Assembly (NCBI GenBank): GCA_026874595.1
Contig: CM049308.1
Coordinates: 17,730,001-17,794,000 of the forward strand
Reading direction: 5' to 3'
DNA: 64,000 nt
Origin: Sipunculus nudus
Taxonomy: Eukaryota; Annelida; Sipuncula; Golfingiida; Sipunculidae
Shown here one piece after another: positions 46,414 to 58,366 of this stretch; the stretch's first letter is position 1; each line of letters opens with the position of its first letter. The translations under genes were made by a program, and so were the position numbers. The notes beneath the pieces are model-generated. The model saw only the letters and a program-made list of their open reading frames with translations, was not told the DNA's origin and searched no databases.

Positions 46414-47995
46414 ACTTTGATCATTGCCTTGATGAGAAAACATGAGCAAATCTATAAACTATATGAATAATTCCTGCCCGTTTTGGCTTATCCAGCGGTG
46501 TGCCCTATGAGCTAATACCTTGGCATTGTGGTGTCTATCAACTGACATTACACGTCACACTAACAGAATTTTCAAAATTGTTCTTCTCCTTATTCTCTTG
46601 ACAGATTTTAATTTCTTAAGTATTTTGAAAATAGTAAAGAGTATTTCAGAAGAAATCATGTTGTCATAAAAATAATGAGCTGAATAAAAGTCATTTGTTG
46701 TCAAAAGCATTTGTTGGTGTTATATGACAGAAATCTAGATCAAATATATAAGATACCCAAGTGAAAGTCACACATCTGCCATTTATACTGTTGTAATCAT
46801 TTAGTTTATGAATAATACAGTAATTTTTGACTATTTCTTTTATGCTTACATCATCACCTTAAGAACATTTTGAAATTTAAATGATTTATTAAGTGTCTGT
46901 ATGTATCCTTTTTATTATGTCGGCACTTTCAGTATATATAAGTTTTATTGCTTTGTTTTGACGTGCCAGTCATTAAAGTATATAGCAGTACCATGATGTG
47001 AAATATCATTCTTGCGTCTCATTGATCTGTACAGATGGTAAATCTCTCATTTAAGTAGGTACAAGGTACCGTGATTGTAACAGTAGACCTAGTAAATAAA
47101 CGTCCCAGAACTTACAGGGAAGTAAATGTGCAGGTAAATACAGGTGATGTGTATGTACATATCATGTAAAATAAATCACAGGTGCAATACCAGGTAGCTA
47201 CATCACCCTAACGAGCTTCACAGTTTATGTAAACAGTAATGTTTATTGTACTTGGAAGAGGAAACCATGCACAACACTCGCTCACATCTACAGTGACAGG
47301 CACACATATACACACATAGACACATTTACATGTAAAGACATAAAAAATGCAAATGGGATGCATGAAATTATTTCAAGGTACACAAATACATTAATGTCAT
47401 AACACTTTCAAATTAAGTACCTATACATGGCATCTATAGAACTATGAATCATAACCTTCCAAAGAAAAGCACTGACTGCTGGATATTTAATGTTTGGTGT
47501 GACATCATGTTGAGAATGTACACCCCTGTCTAATCATGTACACTGACACTGACAGGTAGGCATGTGTCTAATCCCTGTATGCTTTTCTGTGTGATTTTCA
47601 ATGAGTAGGAAAGTCAAGCAAGAAGACACAAGTTGAGATTTTCCATTTATGCTTGCATTCAGCGCACTTCCATTTGTACTTGGAAGAATCTGAAATCTCA
47701 TTTGACCTGGAACAGATTACAGTTACTAAAAACCAAGCTAAATATATTTGTTGTAAGGTGTTACCTCAGATGGCTCAGAATGATATACATGCACATCTTC
47801 AGAACAGGGGAATAACTTCTTTGTCTTTAGAAGAATCATGATTATTTCAGGATTATCTTATCTTATTTTAGAATTCCATGTAGTCCTGGAATGAATATAA
47901 TCAATATCATGTACTGGTAGTCCTTGCAGGTTCTTAATTTTCTCAAATTTAATTAATTTTCTTGGATAAGATATATTATTTATTTGTATTTTATT
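46414..47995. other. PACS intron 1
   Basis: No feature recognised. Confidence 0.5.
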
Positions 47996-49270
47996 TGTCC
48001 CCCGCCATAAGGAGGGAGGACTACTAAAATAGTCCGTCCATCTGCCTGTCCTTCCGTTGGCCCTCCCCTTCACTGATGCCACACTTTTCTAGATAAACAT
48101 ATGGGTAGGGGGATTTTTGTGTGCCTAGGCCTTTGTTTAGTCTGGTGGTACTATATATGAAAGGCATTTGGAGACAAAAACCATGCCATTTTGAGTGCCA
48201 GATTTAAAGCTTGATGATCTTAACAATGAAGACGAAGAGAGTTCCAACATTAACTGCAAGAGGCTTCATGTTGTTTGAGTAGGTTCTGTGACTGAGGCTA
48301 TGGAGACTTTTGGGGTATATGACTGGAATTTACAAGGATACAGGTGTACCAGCCAGCAGTTACTGTCTCCTAGGTCTGATTGGATCACAGCCTGAATCAC
48401 CCAGACTGTCCTCTAATATCTTCCTGGAGTAGCTTTGCTTGGGAAAGAACAACCTTAACAAAAATGGCTGGGAGCTAATTTTGATGTGTATAGGTACAAG
48501 GTGGGAACCTCATATACATTGACTATTTGTAAGGGATTAAAATTCAGAATATTGAACATCTACCTGGCATAGCATGAGGGGGCTTTGCTCTGATGAGTGT
48601 TGATTTTATGATGTTGTTATTGTATGCTAAGATATCCATGGGATAATGGGCACTGTAAAGTAAGTTTTAATTACATTTTATATTCATTTTAATGTAGGCT
48701 TATGATAATATCCTGTGCATATTGATAATGGTTATAGTATGATTGTATATTAATGCAGAGTAAGACAAAAGAAAATTCCTTTATACCAAAGTAATTCTGT
48801 CGTATAATGATTAATAATTAACATAAGAATGGGATGATTCCAGTAAATTGAATGCTTCTTTATGAATGTCCTTTATGTAGAATTGATTTTGATATTTCAT
48901 GCTTAATATTTAATATAAAAAAGGGATATTGCCTTTAATATTGAGTACATTGTATCAGATATGAATAATATATTAAAACAGGCAGGACAAAAAAATTAAA
49001 AATATAAATTAGTAAAATATTAATTAACTTAATAATACCTTATGTGGATTAGTGTATCGTTGTTACAAGTACTTGTGATCTAACAACAGCAAAAAAATAG
49101 GTTTGAACAGTGATAATTATCAAGATATGAGATATCTATCACTTGATTTATCAATGTTGTTAAGCAACATCAGTAGTCTATAGACTTTACTTATCACAAG
49201 ATCATACTTGTACTGAGCTTGCAATATGAGAAGGCCGATTTGGACTTCCTAGTTACAAATATTGTACAAT
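47996..49270 (+). repeat. 1.27-kb dispersed repeat, copy 1 (uninterrupted)
   Basis: Matches 49925-50990 and then 52936-53143 along its length, for example AGGAGGGAGGACTACTA at the start, ATGGCTGGGAGCTAATTTTG in the middle and GACTTCCTAGTTACA at the end. The start forms an imperfect hairpin (GTCCCCCGCC / GGAGGGAGGAC), like the ends of the tandem-core elements. It has no coding capacity and may itself be a non-autonomous transposon. Confidence 0.88.
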
Positions 49271-49924
49271 ATTTGAGTCAATGTACAATTGAGACAATTT
49301 CAGTCTTGCCTGAATTGAACTCCATGCTAGCCTATTATTGCTGTATGTTTGATCTTAACTTTTGATAATCAAAAACTTTCTGGTACAAAGCTTTGATTAT
49401 GGGCATCGGTGTGGGACATGAACTGTGACAGGCCACAAGTTGGTGGCCTGCTATTGGGGAACAGAGATATTCTGATGAGACCGGCGCAGTGAAGCACCTT
49501 ATTTGTGACATTCATCATACCACTTATGCCATTTGACAACTAAAACATTTGTACCAACTGTAAATCTTTACATTGTGTATTACTGCTCTAAGTTAACCCT
49601 GGTTCCCCCTGCAGAATCATTTCTTCTTTACTAAATTGGTATATTTGTTTTATTTGTGTCATAATCCTTGACCTTGTGTCATTCTAAATCATTAACTTTA
49701 GTATTTCCTAGCACAATGTACAATAAACAAGCTTGTATAACAATAAAAACATTTTTTTAAATTATTCTATTTTGGTTTAATAGGTTTGGGCATTTTTTAT
49801 ACAATTGAGGAGTGTTAGCCAGTTATAGCCAGTATTGGCCACTTTTGAGATATTGACCTGGCAGGATCCAGCCGGCTTTAGCCAGCGGTTAAAGCTGGGG
49901 GTGGCTCTTACTGGCCAACCCTGA
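49271..49924. other. Spacer between the two 1.27-kb repeats
   Basis: No feature apart from several GCCAG/GGCC-type short motifs near 49810-49920. Confidence 0.5.
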
Positions 49925-51029
49925 TTAGTCCCCTGCCGGAAGGAGGGAGGACTACTACAATAGTCTGTCCATCTCTCTGTCCTTCCATCGCCAAGCCCCA
50001 TCACTGATGCCAGACACTCCTAGATAAACATATGGGGGGGGGGGGGGGGTTATTTGTGTGTCCAGGCCCTTGTTTAGTCTGGTGGTACTATATATGAAAG
50101 GCATTTGGAGATGAAAACAGTTCCATTTTGAGGGGGGTCAGCAATGCCAAATTTATATCTTGACAGAGAGAGCTCCAACATTAACTGTAAGAGGCTTCAT
50201 ATTGTTTGAGTAGGTGCTGTGACAGGGGCTGTGGAGACTTTTTGGGGTATATGACTGTAAGGCAGTCTGAGTTTACAAGGACACAGGTGTACCAGCCAGG
50301 GATTACAGTATCCTAGGTCTGATTGGATCACAGCCTGAAGTGTTCATGACTGTCCTTTAATATCCATTATCCTGGAGTAGTTTGCTTGGGAAAGAACAAC
50401 CTTAACAAAAATGGCTGGGAGCTAATTTTGATGTGTATAGGTACAAGGTGGGAATCTCATATACATTGACCATTTGTATGGGATTAAAATTCAGAATATT
50501 GAACATCTACCTGGCATGGCATGAGGGGGCTTTGCTCTGATGAGTGTTGATTTTATGATGTTGTTATTGTATGCTAAAATATCCATGGGATAATGGGCAC
50601 TGTAAAGTAAGTTTTCATTACATTTTATATTCATTTTAATGTAGGCTTATGATAATATCCTGTGCATATTGATATGGGTTATAGTATGATTGTGTATTAA
50701 GGTAGAGTAAGACAAAAGAAAATTCCTTTATACCAAAGTAATTCTGTCGTATAATGATTAATAATTAACATAAGAATTGGATAATTCCAGTAAATTGAAT
50801 GCTTCTTTATGAATCTCCATTATGTGGAATTGATTTTGATGTTTTATGCTTGATACTTAATATAAACAAGAGATATTGCCTCTTATAATGAGTACATTGT
50901 ATCAGATATGAATTATATATTAAAACAGGCAGGCCAAAAAAAATTAAAATATAAATTAATACGATATTATGTAGATAAGTGTATCATTGTATTGCCAGAC
51001 ATAGTCTGGAGATACTATGGTTTAGGCAC

Positions 51030-51051
51030 GGTCGCGCCGCCGCCGCCGCCG
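51030..51051. repeat. (CCG)n tract
   Basis: Short GCCGCC run near the 5' end of the Helentron-like element. Confidence 0.9.
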
Positions 51052-51179
51052 CAGAGATTTCTTTTGGACACAATAACTCAAAAAATATTTCACGGATCTT
51101 TACCAAACTTGGTATATGTATAGATATGGGTGAGAGGACGACGCCTATTTAAAATGAGGTCATGACCTCAACTAGGAGA

Positions 51180-52700
51180 GTGACCTTGACCTTGAACAGG
51201 GTCAATTTTAGGGAAAATCACACAAATTCTTAAATATCTCAAGAAAACTTGCATGGATTGATCCCAAAATCAAGTTGATCAAAGATCATGGATAGGGTTG
51301 TCATGTTCCAGAAACTGGTGGCGCCACCTATTATTCTTTACTTGTTTTCATGCCGTTTAATATCCCCAAAATTGCTACTTGACAGTACTGTGAGCATTAT
51401 AAGTCAAAAACTAATGGACAGATTTCTTTCATATTATGCAGATACATAGATATGGGTTATGGGATGATGTTTATTTAAATTGGGGTCATGACCTTTCCTA
51501 TGAGAGTGGCCTTGACCTTGAATATTGCCATATATGGTGAAAATCACACAAAATCATTAATATCTCAATAAGGGATGCATTGATTGGTCCAAAAATCAAC
51601 TTGACCGAAGATCTTGGATAGTAATGTCATGTACCGGAAACAGGTGGCGCCACCTGTTATTCTTTTACTTGTTTTTGTGCCGTTTAATACCCCATCATTG
51701 CCCTTAACAGTACATTTATAACCTGTGAGCATTATAAGTCAAAAACTAATGGACAGATTTCTTTCATATTATGCATATACATAGACATGGGTTATGGGAT
51801 GATGTATATATAAATTGGGGTCATGACCTTTCCGATTAGAGTGGCCTTGACCTTGAATATTGCCATATATGGTGAAAATTACACAAAATCATTAATATCT
51901 CAATAAGGGATGCATGCATTGGTCCAAAAATCAACATGTTCTAAGATCTTGGAAAGTATTGTCATGTACCGGAAACAGGTGGCGCCACCTGTTATTCTTT
52001 TACTTGTTTTGTGCCGTTTAATACCCCATCATTGCCATTTATCAGTACTGTGAGCATTATTAGTCAAAAACTAATGGACAGATTTCTTTCATATTATGCA
52101 GATACATAGATATGGGTTATGGGATGATGTTTATTTAAATTGGGGTCATGACCTTTCCTATGAGAGTGGCCTTGACCTTGAAGATTGCCATATATGGTGA
52201 AAATCACACAAACTCATTAATTTCTCAATAAGGGATGCATGCATTGGTCCAAAAATCAACTTGACCGAAGATCTTGGATAGTAATGTCATGTACCGGAAA
52301 CAGGTGGCGCCACCTGTTATTCTTTTACTTGTTTTCGTGCCGTTTAATACCCCATCATTGCCACTTAACAGTACATTTATAACCTGTGAGCATTATAAGT
52401 CAAAAACTAATGGACAAATTTCTTTCATATTATGCATATGCATGGATATGGGTTATAGGATAATGTTTATTTGAATAGGGGTCATGACCTTTCCAATGAG
52501 TGGCCTTGACCTTGAATATTGCCATATATGGTGAAAATCACACAAAATCATTAATTTCTCAATAAGGGATGCATTGATTGGTCCAAAAATCAACTTGAAT
52601 GAAGATCTTGGATAGTGTTGTCATGTACGGGAAACAGGTGGTGCCACCTGTTATTCTTTTACTTGTTTTCGTGCCGTTTAATACCCCATCATTGCCACTT
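51180..52700 (+). repeat. 330-bp tandem array with 20-bp palindromes
   Basis: Five units, anchored by AACAGGTGGCGCCACCTGTT at 51639, 51974 and 52299 (perfect) and variants at 51312 and 52633. Spacings are 327, 335, 325 and 334. Each unit also has GGTCATGACCTTTCC and a GCCTTGACCTTGA block. Confidence 0.92.
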
Positions 52701-53143
52701 AACAGTACTGTGAGCATTATAAGTCAAAAACTAATGGACAGATTTCTTGCATATACATAAACATGGGTTAGGGGATGATGTATATTGAAATTTGGATCAT
52801 GACCTTTTCTATGAGAATGACCTTTTCTATGAGTGTGGTCTGATTGTGGCTGAAGATGGGGGGCCTATTCTTAAAGGGGGGGGGGATTAATTCTCTGGCG
52901 ATACTATGGCACCTGCGGTGCCAAGAAATATCTAGTTGTTACAAGTACTTTTGATCTAACATAAGCAAAAAGATAGGTTTGAACAGTGATAATTATCAAG
53001 ATATGAGATATATATCACTTGATTAAACAATGACGTAAGCAGTATCAGTAATCTATATACCTACACTTAATCTCAAGATCACACTTGTACTGAGCTTTTA
53101 ATATGAGAAGGCAGAATTTGACTTCCTAGTTACAGATATTGTA

Positions 53144-53693
53144 CATACACATATTGGGTGAATGTTTATTTGTTGGTGTAAAAACAGAATAATATAAAAC
53201 ATAGTAATAATTACAAAGCCTTGCTGGTGCTGTGTACATACATATATTGTACATATCTCTTGTGATACCCATATGATTGAATGACAGATGAGTAATACAT
53301 CTATTTTTTTGTAGCTATCAGTCTTGTTGCTATAAATAAATTCTGTCCTGTCAATCAAACTAATGGCTTACATCATGTCTGACATAGCATTTTTGCTTTA
53401 TCACAATGATCCTGGAGCATGTAACATAATTAAGGTCTTGTTTTTCCATAAATCTTTTGCCGGAAGTCAGCAACATCTTTTATAAGGAGGATATCAAAAT
53501 GTTTTCTTGTTATAGCTTGTAAAGACTTGTAAAGACTCATGTATTCAACTATTGGATGATATCTTAATATGGAGCTGGTAAAATATAGCAAATGCTGCAC
53601 CAGTTACAGTGTTCACAAAAAAAACTTTCTGGGTTACTTGTGGGTGTGGATATTGCAACAGCTTGTAAAAGTACTGCAGTTTTAGATATTCCT
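53144..53693. other. PACS intron 1
   Basis: No feature recognised. Confidence 0.5.
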
Positions 53694-54643
53694 GTCAAGG
53701 CCCTGACCCCGATCTGGACCAGATTGGTCCAGAAAGAATCCCGATCGGGATTGAGTCCTGCTTAAACCCTGATCGGGATTTGGGCTAAACCATTGCTGGA
53801 CCAGATCCCGATCAGGGTTTCGGCCAGACTGAATCCTGATCGGGATTAGGCCTGAACCAGTCATTGATTGGCCTGGACCAATTCCCGATTGGTCCAAACC
53901 AAATTCCAAGCAAGATTCTGACCAGTCCAAACCCTGATCAGGATCTGGTTCAGCCCAAATCCTGATTCAGACTGTGAGTTGACATATTACTAAATAAAGG
54001 CTCTAGCACATACTTCTGCATAAATTAAGGACCTTTCACCTTAGTTCTGCTACTCTTGACAAAGTTTTATACATACTAAACTTCAAATGCACAGTTAGTT
54101 TAACAAGTGAATATTAGCAGGACTTGTACCTGACATGAATTAATTAATGGAATAAAAGAATACTAAGTACTGACTTTTGTGGCACATGTTTACCTTTGGA
54201 AAAAATCAAAATATGTTAAATGTGATAAATAAGAATTTTTCTGGCTTGTATAACCTGTTTGCATCATGTATGTATGAATCAAAATAATTAATTTCTGTAT
54301 CTCAAATAAATAAAATCATAAATATAAATAATTTTAAATTAATTTGATAATTAAAAAGAGCCTTGTGGACAAAAAGTTATTGCAAGTAGATTATGTATCT
54401 AAAATAAACAAAAATAAAAATAATTTTAAATTGATTTACTGTAACTGTATCTCATTACTAAGCAAGTAGATACAGTTATGAGCTGGATCAGGGGTATGGG
54501 TTGCCATAACCTTTAACTGATTACACAGGAAATCATTCTCTTTGTTATTAGTTGAAGATTGGGAATAAGGCAGCACTGAATCCCGATCGGGATTTGTTCC
54601 TGACCAATCGCTGATTTGTCCAGATTGGAATCTGGGAGTTGAC
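53694..54643. mobile_element. Palindrome-chain element B, copy 1
   Basis: Starts TGTCAAGGCCCTGA, nearly the same terminus as element A, and ends ...GAGTTGACA. The left zone (53694-53982) is a chain of ATCCCGATCGGGATT-type palindromes with TTTGGGC/GGACCAG linkers; a shorter right zone (about 54573-54643) carries the same motif. The 590-bp AT-rich middle matches the copy at 62923. No coding capacity; the long open frame at 53682-53930 is the palindrome chain. Confidence 0.78.
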
Positions 54644-54892
54644 ATTCCCATACATTAAAAAATAGACCCTGACTTCACGTGTAGAAATCTATTAATGTTC
54701 TCCTATTTATTCAATCTACATAGTAAATTTGGCCTGATCAGTGCTATTGTAAATATATTGTATAAATTACCAGTCAATTATATAGTACAGTGAACCTGTT
54801 TATACTGAAGTTAAACATTTTTTCTGTGGCAGTAACTGGTAATCCCACCTTGAAACTGCAATGCTTATGCCAGGACATTTATACAGTAATTC

Positions 54893-54926
54893 AAGCTGAG
54901 TGCTGTGACCCATGGGTCTCTTATAA
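54893..54926 (+). repeat. Solo 3' end of a hairpin-ended element
   Basis: CAAGCTGAGTGCTGTGACCC then ATGGGTCTCTTATA matches the 3' terminus at 58995-59029 (CAGCTGAGCGTCATGACCC, ATGGGTCACTTGTTTCTA). Confidence 0.6.
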
Positions 54927-55146
54927 GTAGAGTGAACCGGTTCTTATAGCAGGGGTAAAGTTTAAATTTCTCACCAGTACCAAAGTGTATTTCATACAAC
55001 AGGAGACATTGTATCTCAAAGGAGTACTTGGCTTTGAAGTACTCTTGATACTAAGAATAACTTACTTTAATCTGTAGGTCTTAAATAAGTCTGCTTTGTT
55101 TTTATTGATTTTCCTGCAAGGTATGGAGAAGTGAAGATTTAGAAGC

Positions 55147-57428
55147 TGTGTACTGTTACTGTATGTCATTAGCCACTCATCATGAAACCTGTACACCATA
55201 ACTGTATCTCATTAGCCACTCTGTCATGGAAACTGTTTCCTGTTACTGTATCTTATTAGCCACTTGGTCATGGAAACTGTTTACTGTTACCGTATTTCAT
55301 TAGCCATTCAGTCATTGAAACTGTTCACTGTTACCATATTTTATTAGCCCCTTAGTCATGGAAACTGTTAACTGTTACCGTATTTCATTAGCCACACAGT
55401 CATGGAAACTGTTTACTGTTACTGTATCTCATTAGCCACTTGGTCATGGAAACTGTTTACTGTTACCGTATTTCATTAGCCATTCAGTCATTGAAACTGT
55501 TCACTGTTACCATATTTTATTAGCCCCTTAGTCATGGAAACTGTTAACTGTTACCGTATTTCATTAGCCACACAGTCATGGAAACTGTTTACTGTTACTG
55601 TATCTCATTATCCACTCATTCATGAAACCTGTTTACTGTTACTGTATCTCATTATCCACTCATTCATGAAACCTGTTTACTGTTACTGTATCTCATTAGC
55701 CACTTGGTCATGGAAACTGTTTACTGTTACTGTATCTCATTAGCCACTTGGTCATGGAAACTGTTTACTGTTACCGTGTTTCATTAGCCACTCAGTCATT
55801 GAAACTGTTCACTTTTACCATATTTTATTAGCCCCTTAGTCATGGAAACTGTTAACTGTTACCGAATATCATTAGCCCCTTAGTCATGAAAACTGTTTCC
55901 TGTTACTGTATCTCATTATCCACTCATTCATGAAACCTGTTTACTGTTACTGTATCTCATTATCCACTCATTCATGAAACCTGTTTACTGTTACTGTATC
56001 TCATTATCCACTCATTCATGAAACCTTTATGAAGTTACTGTATCTCATTAGCCACTTGGTCATGGAAACAGTTTACTGTTACTGTATCTCATTAGCCACT
56101 TGGTCATGGAAACTGTTTACTGTTACTGTATTTCATTAGACACTCAGTCATGAAACCTGTTTACTGTTACTGTATCTCATTAGACACTCAGTCATGAAAC
56201 CTGTTTACTGTTACTGTATCTCATTAGACACTTGGTCATGGAAACTGTTTACTGTTACTGTATCTCATTAGGCACTTGGTCATGGAAACTGTTTACTGTT
56301 ACTGTATTTCATTAGACACTCAGTCATGAAACCTGTTTACTGTTACTGTATCTCATTAGACACTCAGTCATGAAACCTGTTTACTGTTACTGTATCTCAT
56401 TAGACACTTGGTCATGGAAACTGTTTACTGTTACTGTATCTCATTAGCCACTTGGTCATGGAAACTGTTTACTGTTACCGTGTTTCATTAGCCACTCAGT
56501 CATTGAAACTGTTCACTTTTACCATATTTTATTAGCCCCTTAGTCATGGAAACTGTTAACTGTTACCGTATATCATTAGCCCCTTAGTCATGGAAACTGT
56601 TTACTGTTACTGTATCTCATTATCCACTCATTCATGAAACTTGTTTACTGTTACTGTATCTCATTATCCACTCATTCATGAAACCTGTTTACTGTTACTG
56701 TATCTCATTATCCACTCATTCATGAAACCTTTATGAAGTTACTGTATCTCATTAGCCACTTGGTAATGGAAACAGTTTACTGTTACTGTATCTCATTAGC
56801 CACTTGGTCATGGAAACTGTTTACTGTTACTGTATTTCATTAGACACTCAGTCATGAAACCTGTTTACTGTTACTGTATCTCATTAGACACTCAGTCATG
56901 AAACCTGTTTACTGTTACTATATCTCATTAGCCACTTGGTCATGGAAACTGTTTACTGTTACTGTATTTCACTAGCAACTCAGTCATAAAACCTGTTTGC
57001 TGTTACTGTATTTCACTAGCCACTCAGTCATGAAACCTGCTTGCTGTTACTGTATTTCACTAGCCACTTGGTCATGGAAACTGTTTACTGTTACTGTATC
57101 TCATTAGACACTCAGTCATGAAACCTGTTTACTGTTACTGTATCTCATTAGCCACTTGGTCATGGAAACTGTTTACTGTTACTGTATTTCACTAGCCACT
57201 CAGTCTTGAAACCTGTTTACTGTTACTGTATTTCACTAGCCACTCAGTCATGAAACCTGTTTGCTGTTACTGTATTTTACTAGCCACTCAGTCATGAAAC
57301 CTGTTTGCTGTTACTGTATTTCACTAGCCACTAAGTCATGAAACCTGTTTGCTGTTACTGTATTTCACTAGCCACTCAGTCATGGAAACTGTTTACTGTT
57401 ACTGTATCTCATTAGCCACTTGGTCATG
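55147..57428 (+). repeat. 44-bp satellite array, about 52 copies, with higher-order repeats
   Basis: The unit reads CATGGAAACTGTTTACTGTT, ACTGTATCTCATTAGCCA, CTTGGT. Copies lie in blocks: four units from about 55223 recur 176 bp later (4 x 44), and a larger block recurs at 704 bp (16 x 44; CCGTG at 55774 and 56478). The unit is not a multiple of three, and frames through it are not genes. There are no unique spacers, so it is not a CRISPR. Confidence 0.97.
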
Positions 57429-58366
57429 AAATTATACTCTTTTAACTTAATTATTCACTGATTTCAGAAAATGACTTACTAACATTGAATGAAACAACAA
57501 GTGATACTGAATATAATAATTGTAAATGTTGACAATAGTTAAATGTTTTAAGATGAGCATTTCCTTAGTTCATTATTCATACAGCACTAACAGCTCTTCC
57601 AGGGTCTTACATCTCATGATCTGACTTTCTGCTGGTGATAAGACCTTCCTGAGGGGACTACCAGACTGTTGCTTTTAATCCTGTATGTTGAGAGCATGTC
57701 CCAGGGCTTAGATTACAGTGTAAACACCACTCTTCAGGTTTTGAAGGACCTTGGCAGACTGTCTTTGTCCCTCTCAGTGTCAGTTGTAAATTTTAACTCA
57801 CAGCTGTAATCCCATGAGTTATGTCAGTAACAAAATGTATGTATGTGATACGGTATAAACATTTAACATATCTCTTTTAAGTCTTTAATTCCTACAGTTT
57901 GCCACCTACAGTGTGCCACTAATCCACTTGTAAACAGTTTTAACTGGAGTGCAGGATTTGGCCTGGTGGTTAAAAGTCAGGTGTAAAATTAATACTACAT
58001 TTGTAACATGTCTGCTCTGCTATCACATCTGCAGGCACAATTCAGGTATAGCATTATGTGTGCAAGATATAAATGCTAAGCACACATTGTGTGAGCAACC
58101 CCCATGCAATTCCTAGCCTCATGCAGAGAAAACCATGTAAATCTTAAATCAATAACTCTATACAAATAAAGATTTTTTCACATGGTCACATTTTTTTCAC
58201 CAGTATTTTGTAGACTCAAACAGGCCATATACCCATCCTTTTTAACATTAAAATGGACATATGTTAAACTGAAATATATTGTCATGTTTATATTCACAAG
58301 TTCAGTATGTGTCTTTGTTAACATTTTTGAATGTTTCTGCAGATAAAATTAATATAATCTTCTGTG
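57429..58366. other. PACS intron 1
   Basis: No feature recognised. Confidence 0.5.

Larger units (their letters stand above)
50991..52935 (+). mobile_element. Helentron-like non-autonomous element with 330-bp tandem core
   Basis: Inserted in copy 2 of the 1.27-kb repeat; TTGT stands on both sides (50987-50990, 52936-52939). The 5' end has a hairpin GTATTGCCAGAC/GTCTGGAGATAC (50989-51015). The 3' end has TCTGGCGATAC (52894-52904, inverse of the 5' arm), then the perfect hairpin GGCACC-TGC-GGTGCC (52908-52922) and CTAG (52932-52935), as at Helitron/Helentron 3' ends. The core is five units of about 330 bp. No Rep/helicase is encoded, so it would depend on proteins from elsewhere. Confidence 0.82.
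49925..53143 (+). repeat. 1.27-kb dispersed repeat, copy 2, split by an insertion
   Basis: Homologous to copy 1 over 49925-50990 and 52936-53143; the intervening 50991-52935 is absent from copy 1. It carries a 16-G tract at 50034-50049 that copy 1 lacks. Confidence 0.88.

Noticed and set aside
55147-57428. Possible CRISPR-like array
   Set aside because: Units are contiguous with no unique spacers, and the window is animal DNA; it is a satellite.
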